Assembly: GCF_002105155.1 (NCBI RefSeq)
Contig: NW_019029021.1
Location: 1 to 64,000 of the forward strand
Reading direction: 5' to 3'
Length of the DNA stretch: 64,000 nt
Source of the DNA: Lobosporangium transversale
Lineage: Eukaryota; Mortierellomycota; Mortierellomycetes; Mortierellales; Mortierellaceae
In this document: piece after piece, positions 11,031-21,511 of the stretch
How positions within the stretch are numbered: the first letter of the stretch is position 1
Layout: the number at the start of each line of letters is the position of its first letter
The notes under the pieces: generated by a model
Databases searched by the model: none
Seen by the model: the letters and a program-made list of their open reading frames with translations, nothing else
What the model was told of the DNA's origin: nothing
Program-made: the position numbers and the translations under genes

Positions 11031-12578
11031 CTAGATGACATATCGCGTCCCCAGAACGCTCAGTAACCGCAAATGACGGAGCTTGTGCATAGAGTTGAGG
11101 ATATCTCTATCTATTTTTAATGGGAACGAGACAACCCTGAATGTGATTGCGCATGGATCCAGCACTAACTCTTCCAATGTCCAAAGTTGTGCCAAAATAT
11201 TTATAATCTGATCCTGTTTGCGTCGATGCTCGCTTTCTGAAAAGGTTGCGTCGTCTGCACCACTCACACTTAAACCATTCTCCTCCTCCTTAAAATGATT
11301 CAGTTGAGCCTCACTGCAGCTGATGCTCATGCGAAGTCTTTTGAGTGAACTCCTACACCCCCAAGGCAACATTTGTAAAAATCGCTCGACATTGACAGAG
11401 GCACCCTCGATCTCAAACAGCTGTAATTTCGGACATATTTCTAATACAGTTACTACATCGTTCAGCTCCATGCCGATAAACGAAAAGTGAAAAGAAAATC
11501 TCTCTAATCGATGGCTCAGATCATAGTGTCTCAAATAAAATGCTGCATCTAAATCACCAAAAGCCCTAGAAAAAGATATAGATAACAAGCAACCACTAGC
11601 GGTTAAAAGTCGATCTAAAGACATATTCCCAGATTCCGACGATTGAAGGCAGTCAAAGTCAATGCGCTCGAGCGTTGCAAAACACCCTGAGAGCTGGATG
11701 GAATTTGCAACTGTAAAGAGAAGTTCATTGCTGGCCTTGAATGGAAGAGACAGGCGTTCCAAGCGAGGACATCTCCTAATTATGTAGTCTACCAGAAGAG
11801 GGTCAATTAAGGACCAGCCATCCAACTGAAGATGTCGGATCTGTGTTGGGAACTGAGGGCACAACGCAATCCTTTGAGTACCGTTACTTGAGTCCCAGAC
11901 TAGTGTCTCAATGCTTGGACAATGGTCAAGGAATGCTTGACAAGCATCGGACTGCTCAGCTAAATGGACAGAAAGCACCTTTAGATGCTGTAGGGTTCCC
12001 AACGCCTCGGCGATCTTATCAACTCCTTTAACGCGCCAAAGTTCCATTCGTACAAAGCTTAACGACCTGTTTTTGTTGATCAAATTCACCCAAATATCAG
12101 CTGTTTGGGCCAGAGTGGTCATCTTAAAGAAATCTCGCCAAAACTGTTGTTCAGCGCAGAGGCTTGGTGAGGCCCGATGGCCGAGTGCATAGAGATCAGT
12201 CAAATTTGAATTGACGCTGGCATGTGTAAGGTTGGTACAATTACCAGCCAAAAAGAGGAAGGAGTGGACATTGGCGACCACAATGGTCTTGATTAGAGTA
12301 GAGTAAGCTAGGGCTCGAGGGAACACGATGTTGTCCGTGTTCTGTAGCATGGGTAATGTTTTCTGTTCCTGAGAATGATTGGGAGATGGGGTTTCATCTT
12401 GGATGTTGAAGAGATGCTGTCCAAAGTCAAAGGTGCAAATGTGTTTATAGAGCGCCTCAACGAAAGCCTGTAACCACGAGTGGTTAACACGAAGGCAGAC
12501 GGTTAATTCATGAGGTGACAGATATTGAGCAATACGCGAGGCGAGTTCTGGAGTGTGGATTACATGAATATGCTTCAT
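11031..12578 (-). CDS. F-box/LRR-like protein
   Basis: A single open frame of 515 residues from the first ATG at 12578. Residues 10-50 (TPELASRIAQYLSPHEL, then CLRVNHSW) match an F-box-like segment: an amphipathic leucine-rich start followed by the C-x-V-N/C-x-x-W pattern. The rest is made of irregular leucine-rich units such as LRHLRLLSVLG, LERLSLPF and LKRLRMSIS, which fits a leucine-rich repeat solenoid. F-box proteins link substrates to SCF ubiquitin ligases through Skp1; the substrate cannot be guessed. Large numbers of intron-poor genes of this type are common in mucoromycotan genomes. It is divergent from the carnitine acetyltransferase gene across a ~510-base gap. Confidence 0.75.
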   Translation of the reverse strand: MKHIHVIHTPELASRIAQYLSPHELTVCLRVNHSWLQAFVEALYKHICTFDFGQHLFNIQDETPSPNHSQEQKTLPMLQNTDNIVFPRALAYSTLIKTIVVANVHSFLFLAGNCTNLTHASVNSNLTDLYALGHRASPSLCAEQQFWRDFFKMTTLAQTADIWVNLINKNRSLSFVRMELWRVKGVDKIAEALGTLQHLKVLSVHLAEQSDACQAFLDHCPSIETLVWDSSNGTQRIALCPQFPTQIRHLQLDGWSLIDPLLVDYIIRRCPRLERLSLPFKASNELLFTVANSIQLSGCFATLERIDFDCLQSSESGNMSLDRLLTASGCLLSISFSRAFGDLDAAFYLRHYDLSHRLERFSFHFSFIGMELNDVVTVLEICPKLQLFEIEGASVNVERFLQMLPWGCRSSLKRLRMSISCSEAQLNHFKEEENGLSVSGADDATFSESEHRRKQDQIINILAQLWTLEELVLDPCAITFRVVSFPLKIDRDILNSMHKLRHLRLLSVLGTRYVI

Positions 12579-13089
12579 CAATGTCTCTTTTCTCTTTTTG
12601 ATAGTTTATCTTGCAGGAAGGTAGTGAAGGTGTGTTCTTTGTTGGCTTGCATGGTCAACAGGATAGGGCACGAACCCTTTTCTCTTATTACTTCTCGGAG
12701 GAGGTTTTGAAGATGTTTTGCATAAAGTCATTTGAATATTCAAGTGTTTAAAGGTGAGCAAGGTTTTATGTTTCTATAGCCATGTGGATCTACACGTGAC
12801 AAAGGAACAGGATGATGTTGCCTGGATCCCAGAGATGTTGTCAAAAAGATTGCTTTTTTTATTTGTGATATGGATATGATCGATCAGATTGTGTTTGACT
12901 GCGTGTAAATGGCAATGGATCAAGCATTCACTCCTTTTCTCTTTTTCATCCACATCCTTCTTCGGCCCGCTTTTTTTTTTTCCGTTGAAGTTTACATTAC
13001 CAAATAAAACTTGTACCAGTGCAGAACTGCAGTTTCCGAATCAAAATATATTTCCCCGCTCTATTTCTTCTCTAATTGCTTTTCCCCTT
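12579..13089. promoter_or_regulatory. Divergent promoter region between F-box and carnitine acetyltransferase genes
   Basis: The two genes start on opposite strands about 510 bases apart. A CACGTG E-box-like site is at about 12794, and a CT-rich leader (about 12925-13085) precedes the carnitine acetyltransferase ATG. No other gene is seen. Confidence 0.4.
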
Positions 13090-14395
13090 ATGTCTTCTCT
13101 TCGCGCCCTGGCTGCTGTCTCCAGACCCTTTCTTCTCAACTCGTTCAAGACTACACTAAAGTCTACCCAGCCAAAGGTGCCTTTCTATTTACCCCACTCC
13201 TAGCTCTTGATAATTGAAACAAGTTTAAAAAAATGATCTAAAAATCAATCCAATCATGAATCACTCATCTCTACATTTCATTCTCTATTCAGATTGTCTC
13301 AAACATGCTCTATAGGAATTACACTAGCAGTGCTCCAACCTACCCTGGCTTGGGTCAGCCCGATTTGACCAAGGGTCCTTTGTATCGCTATGACACTGCT
13401 CTGCCCAAACTCCCTGTCCCCACCTTGGAAGAAACTTGCGCCCGCTATCTCAAGTCGGTTCGTCCTCTCCTGAACGACAAAGAGTTTGCAGAGACTTCTG
13501 CTGCCGTTGCTGAATTTCAAAAACCCGGAGGTGTTGGCGAGGAGCTTCAGAAGCGTTTGCTCGCCAAAGCCACTGATCCCAAGACAGTCAATTGGCTGGA
13601 AGACTGGTGGAATGACCTGGCTTACTTTGGCTATCGTGATCCTGTTGTGATCTATGTCTCATATTTTTATGCTTACAAGGATGATCATCTTCGCAAAAAG
13701 CCTACACAGCGTGCTGCAGCCATCATTCAGGCAGCCATGGACTTCCGCAGACAGGTCGTAGATGAGTCTTTGCCGCCCGAGATGGCCAAGAAGAGCCCTT
13801 TGGACTCATCCACCTACAAGTACATGTTCAATGCCTGCAGATACCCTGCCAAGCCCAGTGACTTTGAGTTGGCATTCGATCCTTCCAAAAACAATCATGT
13901 CGCTGTTGTTCGTCATAATCAGTTCTTTGTTTTCGATCTTATCAAGGATGGCAAGATGTTGAGCACCGCAGATATTGAGGCTCAATTGGATGCCATCGTC
14001 AAAATGGCTGGAGACCGCAAGGATCCTGCCATTGGTGTCCTGACTTCGGACAACCGCGATATTTGGACCGATGTAAGTCATACTATCATATACGATCTGT
14101 TTTTGTCTGTTTCATGACGCTGTAAAGCGAACAGGATCCAACTGGAAAAGCTTAGAGCATCACAAAAGGAATGGGATTTTTTCAGCAGGGACATTGTTCA
14201 CATATCGAAACGGATCTCATCTATCTGATGTCCACTTCAGAGGGAAAATTATCCAAGTAATTAAGGTTCTGCTCAATCAAATTATTGAACGACTAGATTT
14301 TCATTATTGTTTAGCCAACTTGGATCGGACTTTTTCTTTAAATATATATACTTTAGCTAGAAGCGAACAGTAGCAGGAAAGAAAGAGAGAGAGGG

Positions 14396-14428
<33 letters not shown>

Positions 14429-15554
14429 CTACTGGCTAATGATGACAGGTATCTTTTTTCACATGCCACTCTAGGCTCGTAAGACCCTTATTAATGCTGG
14501 ATCCCATAACGAGGAACTCCTTCGCAAGATCGAGTCTTCTGTTTTCCTCGTTTGCTTGGATGATTCGAGTCCTGTTACCCGTGACGAAGTCTCGCGCGCC
14601 TGCTGGCACGGTGATGGCCGTAACCGCTTTTTTGACAAGTCCCTTCAGTTTATCGTTTTTGAGAACGGCAAGGCCGGATTCATGGGTGAGCACTCCACAA
14701 TGGATGGCACCCCCACCTGCCGCTTGAATGATTATGTCTGCACCTCCTTGGCCAAGAACAAGATCGATCATGGCTCAACGACCGTCTCGTCCAACCTTGA
14801 GACTCCTCAGAAACTCAACTTTGCCTTTAACACCAGTGTTCACAAGGCCATTGAGACTTCTGAAAAGAATTTTGAACAGTTAATTGGAAAGCATTCACTT
14901 CATGTTCAGAACTATGAGGGATATGGCAAGGGCTTGATCAAGAAATTCAAGTGCTCGCCTGATGCCTATGTTCAGATGATTATTCAGCTCGCATATTACA
15001 AGATGCACGGTGTTTCACGCCCCACTTATGAGTCCGCTCAGGTTCGTAAGTTCCAACACGGCCGTACTGAGACCTGCCGTACCGTCAGTACCGAGTCAGT
15101 TGCCTGGGTCAAAGCTATGGAAGATCACACCATCTCTGCTACTGAAAAGACTGCTTTGTTCAAGAAAGCTCTTGAATCACACGTCAGCTATATGGCCAGC
15201 GCTGTGGAAGGCAAGGGATGCGACCGTCATTTGTTAGGTCTCCGTCTATCGCTCAAGTCTCACGAGCCCAAACCCGCCATGTTCACTCAGGAAATCTTTA
15301 GCCGCTCCAGCCACTGGAACCTCTCAACTTCTCAGTTGTCATGTGAGTACTTTGATGGCTACGGATGGGGTGAGGTCGTTCCTGATGGTTATGGAGTTGC
15401 TTATATGATTAACGAGAACAACTTGAGCTTCAATGTTGCTTCGCTTAATGAGATGCGCCCTCACCATTTGCACCATTACTTGAAAGAGGCTGCGAGTGAG
15501 ATGAGACAGCTTTTTGAGCAGACCTTGCTCGAGGCCCCCAAGTCCAAATTGTAA
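13090..15554 (+). CDS. CAT2: Carnitine O-acetyltransferase, mitochondrial and peroxisomal signals
   Basis: Three exons, 13090-13176, 13293-14072 and 14475-15554, both introns in phase 0, encode 648 residues, the usual size. The enzyme moves acetyl groups between CoA and carnitine so acetyl units can cross between peroxisome, cytosol and mitochondrion. The catalytic histidine is H362 in FMGEHSTMDG, and the carnitine/CoA-site motif GRTETCRT lies near 485. Exon 1 encodes a typical mitochondrial presequence (MSSLRALAAVSRPFLLNSFK: basic, hydroxylated, no acids). The protein ends in KSKL, a canonical PTS1 peroxisomal signal. A second ATG at 13305, twelve bases into exon 2, would give a 615-residue form without exon 1, matching the dual-targeting logic known for yeast Cat2. 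Intron 2 (402 bases) holds a 30-base A tract (14396-14425). Confidence 0.97.
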
Positions 15555-16518
15555 AAAAAAATATGCGCTTGCTTAGATGTACTCATAATAAATACATAAA
15601 AGGAAATTTATCATCTTGACAATGGCCAGCAGGGCCTACAAGGGCCAAAGATCACTGGTGTCCCTCTGCACGTAGATCAATAATTTGTGCTTTGTGGTCA
15701 AGTATTTAACAAATTAAAATCATCGGGATTGTCTTTTGTGGGGATCTTAATAGAAGATCGGCTTCACATTTATTTTTTATTATTTTTTTTTTTTAAAGAA
15801 GTACATTGAAAGCAATTACAATGGATGAATGGATGCTTGGGTCAGAATAATTTAGTCTGCCCTATATAAGATACAAAGCTCAACTAGTCAGGACGATCTA
15901 TAGATACTGGTCTGAAACGTAAAAAAAAAAAAAAGAGCTCTCATCAAGATTAAGCGCTTTTATGGGTGTGGAGAAGAAAGCTGTTAAGAACTCCCCGCAT
16001 TTCTCTCCTTGGCGGTACCTGTAGTTAGTATAGTTAGAACAGTGGAGTATCATCCGTGTAACAGGCATCCTTTATATTCATGCCGTTCGTCCACTAATGA
16101 TAATTCGATACGCGTCATGGCCCCTCAGACGACGACAGCCATGAACTCTATTTTACCCCGCATATTTTTTTTTTTAATGTTCAAAGATTCAAGGTGGGGT
16201 TCAGATTTTTCCGTTCCGTGCAACTCTTCCGTATCGGAGCATATTCCCGAAGATCCCGTCGATGGCTGATTGCTTCCTTCGAGAGACCCCAGTTTTTTCC
16301 TCACTTCCTATCCCCACATTTTATGTTATTGCGCGATGCATTCATGCAAATGGTCTTTATCCCTCCCTAAATGTATTTAAATATCCCAAGACTTTTCCTC
16401 AATCCCCCCTTTTTTTTATCTCTAGTTCATTAAGCAACACTTTGTCTTACATACCCTTTTTGCGACCAATTTTCATTACAAACAGCTTCTCTTCCTTAAA
16501 TTATCAAAGAAAAGAAAA
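15555..16518. other. Intergenic; uricase promoter region
   Basis: No gene is supported. Short A/T tracts lie near 15787 and 15920. The last ~130 bases before 16519 are pyrimidine-rich and are probably the uricase leader. Confidence 0.4.
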
Positions 16519-17463
16519 ATGGTTTCTGTGAACGTTTACCTTGATAAGCAAGAATATGGAAAGGACAAGGTTCGCCTTCTGAAGGTCCATCGTGATTCCA
16601 AGGTCCACCGTGTCGATGATCTTACGATCCGTTGCTTACTTTCCGGTTCCTCCTTCACAACTTCTTATACTGAGGCCTCTAACAAGGCTGTGGTCGCAAC
16701 AGACTCGATCAAGAACACCTGCTATGTCCTTGCCAAGTCTTCCAAGGTCGTTGATACCCTTGAACTCTTTGCAGCTGAGCTCGGCAATCATTTCTTGGAC
16801 ACCTACAACTGGGTTGAGGGGGCTCATGTTACCATCATTCGTCATCGTTGGGCAAGGATGAACATCGATGGTAAGCCTCACACTCACTCCTTCTGGCGTG
16901 ATGGAGAGGAGACTCGTCAAACCGATCTTTTTGTCAAGCGTGCTGCCGGTGGTCGCCGCACTGTCGAACTCAAGTCTGCCATTGATGGTCTCCTTGTCCT
17001 AAAGACCACAGGATCATCATTCGAGGACTTTGTCCGAGATGAATACACAACCTTGGCAGAGACCAAGGATCGTATTCTTTCGACATGTGTGGACGCACAA
17101 TGGGAATTTAACATCCCTTCTGCTCCAACCGAGAACTTGTTGTCGACCATGGCTCAGATTCCGTTCAACAAGATTTATGAGTCGGTCCGGGAGGTGACCT
17201 GCAAGACCTTTGCAGAGGATGAGTCCGCCTCTGTCCAGGCTACGTTGTACAAGATGGCTGCTCAGTCGATCTCTAACTGGAGATCTCTGAACCGTGTCTC
17301 CTATGCTCTCCCTAATCGTCATTTCTTTGCAGTTGACTTGAGTTACTTCAAGGGCACCAAGAACTTGGCAGAACATGCCGACGTCTACCAGCCTTTGACT
17401 GATCCTTCTGGATTGATCACTGCTACCGTCGCTCGTTCCCCTGATACTTCTGCTCGTCTTTAA
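16519..17463 (+). CDS. UOX: Urate oxidase (uricase)
   Basis: An intronless gene of 314 residues from ATG 16519, close to the usual 295-305. Uricase oxidises urate with O2 to 5-hydroxyisourate and H2O2, in purine breakdown inside peroxisomes. Family motifs seen: YGKDKVRLLKV near 13-23, VVATDSIKNTCY near 58-69 with the T61-D62 of the active site, and LPNRHFFAVDLS in the C-terminal half, containing the substrate-contacting Asn and His. The chain ends in SARL; ARL is an accepted PTS1-type ending. It lies directly after carnitine acetyltransferase on the same strand, but a gap of almost 1 kb argues for separate promoters. The absence of introns contrasts with most neighbours. Confidence 0.97.
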   Translation: MVSVNVYLDKQEYGKDKVRLLKVHRDSKVHRVDDLTIRCLLSGSSFTTSYTEASNKAVVATDSIKNTCYVLAKSSKVVDTLELFAAELGNHFLDTYNWVEGAHVTIIRHRWARMNIDGKPHTHSFWRDGEETRQTDLFVKRAAGGRRTVELKSAIDGLLVLKTTGSSFEDFVRDEYTTLAETKDRILSTCVDAQWEFNIPSAPTENLLSTMAQIPFNKIYESVREVTCKTFAEDESASVQATLYKMAAQSISNWRSLNRVSYALPNRHFFAVDLSYFKGTKNLAEHADVYQPLTDPSGLITATVARSPDTSARL

Positions 17464-17638
17464 AAACATACAAATAAATAAATGAATAAAATAACAATTT
17501 GTACATAGAGGAATTTATTCCGCTCTAGACCTTGAATAGCAAAGGAATATAATAAATTAAAAGAAAAGCCCGCATTTGACGTTCATTTGTTTATTTATTT
17601 TAAATTTGTAAATGCCATTATCGTCTTGCTATCTTTAG

Positions 17639-18940
17639 TTAGTCTTTTTTTTCTACATTTTCGACTTCCTTCGTATTAGCCCCCACATCTTTGCTCTTCG
17701 GATTGTTCGCCAGTTCTACAATACCATCGACATCTACAATACCTCTGATCTCCTTGTTCTCAATTGAGTTCATGATGGCTCTTGCCATGGTTTCCATGCT
17801 GATAGGTGGTGTAGAGAGGGCTTGTGCAAATGGAACGGTCCCCTTTAAGGCATTACCCAACACAGTACTGGAGATGGTGAGCAATCCTGCCAAGGGTACA
17901 GTCACTGGCCTATCAGGCGTGGACATGAATCCAGGACGAAAAATAATGGGTCGGATTGCAGATGGGTGAGTCAAAAGCGCATTCTCGGCTTCACGTTTAG
18001 TGGTAAGGTAGCGGTTTGGAATTATAGGTGCGACGAAGGCTGCAGAGATATAAACGAAGCTTTCAACACCTTCCTTCCCAGCCTCATTTGCAAGAGTAAT
18101 TGCTGAAAAAGACAAGATTTTAGAGCAATAAACGTCAATAATGGTTCTAATTGCTCTTTATATATATATATATATATATATTTTTTCTTCATTTACCAGT
18201 ATCACGGTTCACTTTCTCATAGGTCAATCCAGATTTAGGTGCTTTTGAAGTATCAAGAGGGTTCTGACCGCGAAACATAGTCTGGATGTTTTTGGTAAGC
18301 TCTTCAAAGTTTTGACTATGGAGAATATCCTTGTAATTGTCCTCTAGCAACAGTCCAACTGAGTGGACGACAGCATTAGCGCCTGCAATCGCATCCTTAT
18401 ATGTGCTGGGTTCCAATGAATCCCCTTGTGCCCAATTGACCTAAATGGTTTTATAATGTTGCGAGATTTAATATCCTAATGCATCGATATATAATTGTCT
18501 TTAAATGTTAGGGTCTTATGTTTTAGCATACCTTGGTTGCCCACCCATGGGGTGCAATAAAGTCCTTTTGATTGGATTCTGTCAAAGTGGGTTTACCGCG
18601 ACGACTATTTTATTAAAGAGAAAAGTTTGAGCCAAGTTGAAATTTTTTTCTTTTGAAAAAAAAAAATAAAAATAAAAATAAAAAAAATAAAAAAAAAAAA
18701 AAAAAAAAAGAGTACCTTAAGCTTGTTACATCCCATCCACGAGCAACGGCCAATTTACAGACTTGGAAGCCTATTTTCAGTCGGTTCAGTAGTCGCATGG
18801 ATTAGCATAAATAAAATATACAATTATACATTTTTCTTTTGTTGGAAAAAAAAAAAAAAAAAAAAAAACATACCAACGCCACCTGTGCCTCCCACAACCA
18901 ATAGTTTCTTGGCCAATGCTTGTAGGGAAGGTGACACCAT
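17639..18940 (-). CDS. COQ11: COQ11-like NAD(P)-binding protein (NDUFA9/YLR290C family)
   Basis: Five minus-strand exons (18940-18874, 18770-18716, 18604-18532, 18440-18197, 18102-17639) splice to 300 residues. The N-terminus holds a Rossmann motif LLVVGGTGGVGFQVCKLA (residues about 13-30), followed by the SRRGKP...WATKVNWAQGD segment of atypical short-chain dehydrogenases. Further on are VVHSVGLLLE, VYISAAF with the conserved serine region, and TTKREAE with the YxxxK-like lysine but no tyrosine at the usual spot (Y-L-T-T-K-R). Yeast Coq11 is a mitochondrial member of this family tied to ubiquinone synthesis and the Coq complex; the exact function here is by analogy. Introns 1 and 2 hold long A/T tracts and intron 4 a TA microsatellite. 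An NDUFA9-like complex I accessory role is the main alternative. Confidence 0.85.
18159..18180. repeat. (TA)11 microsatellite in COQ11-like intron 4
   Basis: An uninterrupted TA run followed by a T tract, inside the intron between 18196 and 18103. Confidence 0.95.
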
Positions 18941-20091
18941 TTTTTTCTTTTTTTTTTTAAATCAAAAATGAATTGTGGAATGAATGAGGAGGGAAAGGAA
19001 GGGAGGAATCGTCAAAGACAAGGAACTTTCCTAATAAACATGACAGCGCAACATGACTATGCGTGAGATTTCCGCAAAGACGTGACTGTGAAAATGCGCG
19101 TAGAATGTGTGGATCGATTCCCGTCGCGCCCAACCGCGCTTTGGTAACCCGGAGGATTCGTCACCATCAGATATGATTAGCAAGAATAGGCTAGAATGGG
19201 GAGGAAAAGGAATTCATAGGTTTCTTCTTATTCATGTCTAAGCAGCAGTTGGAGAGATCCAAGAAATTGAATATGGATTTGAGGCGCTGTAGAAGAAATA
19301 TCTTTAAACAAATGTTTAGATTATTTTTCCCTCCTTCCCACGCTCAGTAAGGCGTCAATTAACTTAAAACTCTTCCAAAAGTCCAATATCATCTGTAACA
19401 CTGTCAATTGTCAAATAACGTCAACAGCGATCACCACGAACTTTGTTAGGGCCTCTGTTCCCTTTTTACAGGTGCACAAAGCTGTGATCTTTGTGCCTTC
19501 TTTCCTCACTATATTGGATATGAGGGTTTTGAGAGAGAACTGCTCCATTACGTCAAGAGTCCCCTAAATTATTCACCACATGGACCTGAGAGAAACCCAA
19601 TCGGGAGGTGTCGGGTCCTCTACTGCTACCATATTCTGCATATTTATCATTGGAATGCTTACAGCCAGATCAAGCCAACCGTAATGGAAGAGAGTGGATT
19701 CCTGGTGGTAGATAAATAAACCATAAAGATGTTTTTGCACGATGCAGGATGGTCGTTTCAAAGGGATGTTGTTTTTTTTGTTATTTTCCAGTTTTTCAGA
19801 TGACGTATGGATGGAAAGCCTGAAGTAAAATCATTTATTTCTGCGCTCACACACACTCAGCTAAACTTCCTTCACACTCATTACATCACCCTCTTTAGTC
19901 ATTCCCACTCTCCTCATTCTTGTACGTTCAGAAATACTTTTAACGCTTCAAGGACAAGAGGAAAAAAGGAAAAGAAAGCATAGCAACCAATTCCATCTTT
20001 CTCCTTGCTCTTACTAAACAAGTAAAATATCAAAAGTAAAAAAAAAAAAAGAAAAAAAGTCCCACAATTCCTAAGCAAAGCTACAATAAAT
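18941..20091. other. Divergent intergenic region between COQ11-like gene and MAF1
   Basis: No gene is supported. It must hold both promoters. The short open frame at 19573-19761 has no features of a gene. Confidence 0.4.
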
Positions 20092-20977
20092 ATGAAATAC
20101 CTTGAATACCCTGGCATGGATAATATCAACAGTGCTCTCAATTTTGAGACACCAGAGTGTAGAGTCCATGGCAGAGTTGAACCATATTCATGTAAGCAAG
20201 AAAGGAAGGGAGAATAAAAAAAATAAAAATAAAAAAAAAAAAAACCTGGGCAAAGCAAACATTAGACTTTCTCCACTGATCCTAGTGTAAAAAAATCTAA
20301 TCTGGATTGATATATCTCTCTCACTTTTTTTTCTACTCTCTCTCAATTCAATTATAAAAGGCAAAGCTGCAGGAGCGGACAAGAAGCTATACAAGCAGTT
20401 GGAGAATAAATACGACCCTACATCACCAAACAACACTCTCAGTCCACCAGACGACGATGGGTTCAACAATATACGAAACATCATCTCACCTTTTGGACCA
20501 ATGAACCAGCCTGCCTCGAGAAAGACGCTCTTTTATTTGATTGGGACTCTGAATGCATCTTTCCCAGATTATGACTTTTCGTAAGTCTTCTTTTTCCCAC
20601 GTGTATTAAATCTGATCACAGGTTTTACTCAAAAAAAAAAAAAAAAAAAGGGGGTGATGGAGGAAGGAGGTGTAGAACAGTATCTAGCTGGAATGATATT
20701 TATTCCATTCATTCATTCATTCTTATTCTTTCTTAGAGACGTTAAACCCGAACAATTCCGGAAGGAGCCTTCAGTGTCAATAGTAGTGAATTCGATCAAT
20801 TCAACGTTACTGAATCATGGAAACGAGCGTGCTGTCAAGGACATTGGCCTTTGGGAAGCAATCGACCAATTAATAGAGTTGGCTGATTCTGATGTTTATT
20901 CATACAACCCAGAGAGCGACTCTGATCCTAATGATGAAGAAGGAGGAACACTGTAGGTGAACAAAAGGATAAAATGC

Positions 20978-21009
<32 letters not shown>

Positions 21010-21371
21010 TTAGCAATGTTGGTCATTATTAAAACTTCATTTCTCTTGGCATAGGTGGTCGTTCAATTACTTCTTTTATAACCGGAAACTAAAACGCATC
21101 ATCTATTTTACAATGAGAGGAGTCAGCCACAATGTATTGACAGATGACGATGATATGGAAGACAATTATAACTCTGACGATGATAACAACATTGGCTTTG
21201 CACAACGCAAGAAAAGGTAAAAAAGAAAGAAAAGAAACCAAATAGCTTTTGGAGAGAAGGAAGTCCTGTCATCGTTCCCTAACTGACGTAAAATACTCTT
21301 GCATTTTTTTTTTCTTTTTTAGGCATGATGACGTTGAAGATTTTGTTGCAGGAGATATGGATATCAATTGA
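20092..21371 (+). CDS. MAF1: MAF1, repressor of RNA polymerase III
   Basis: Five exons (20092-20191, 20361-20580, 20737-20952, 21055-21216, 21323-21371) splice to 248 residues. MAF1 binds RNA polymerase III and represses tRNA and 5S transcription when nutrients or stress signals (TOR/PKA) call for it. Diagnostic motifs appear in order: the first box [39 protein letters not shown] across intron 1; [20 protein letters not shown] and [12 protein letters not shown]; and the second box [19 protein letters not shown]. The acidic loop [14 protein letters not shown] and the short tail [10 protein letters not shown] are typical. All junction phases restore conserved motifs. Introns 2 and 3 each carry an A tract. 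It converges with the arrestin gene, their ends 140 bases apart. Confidence 0.97.
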
Positions 21372-21511
21372 CGAAGGAAAAGAGTTTTTTTTCTGTCAAT
21401 CTATCTAGGCAGATTTTAATAGCAGGAGTGAGGATACAAATTTATTTAATAAATAACGGAAACTGCCTTCGTTATTGATATATATCCTTATTTCTTTTAC
21501 TTTTTTTCATT

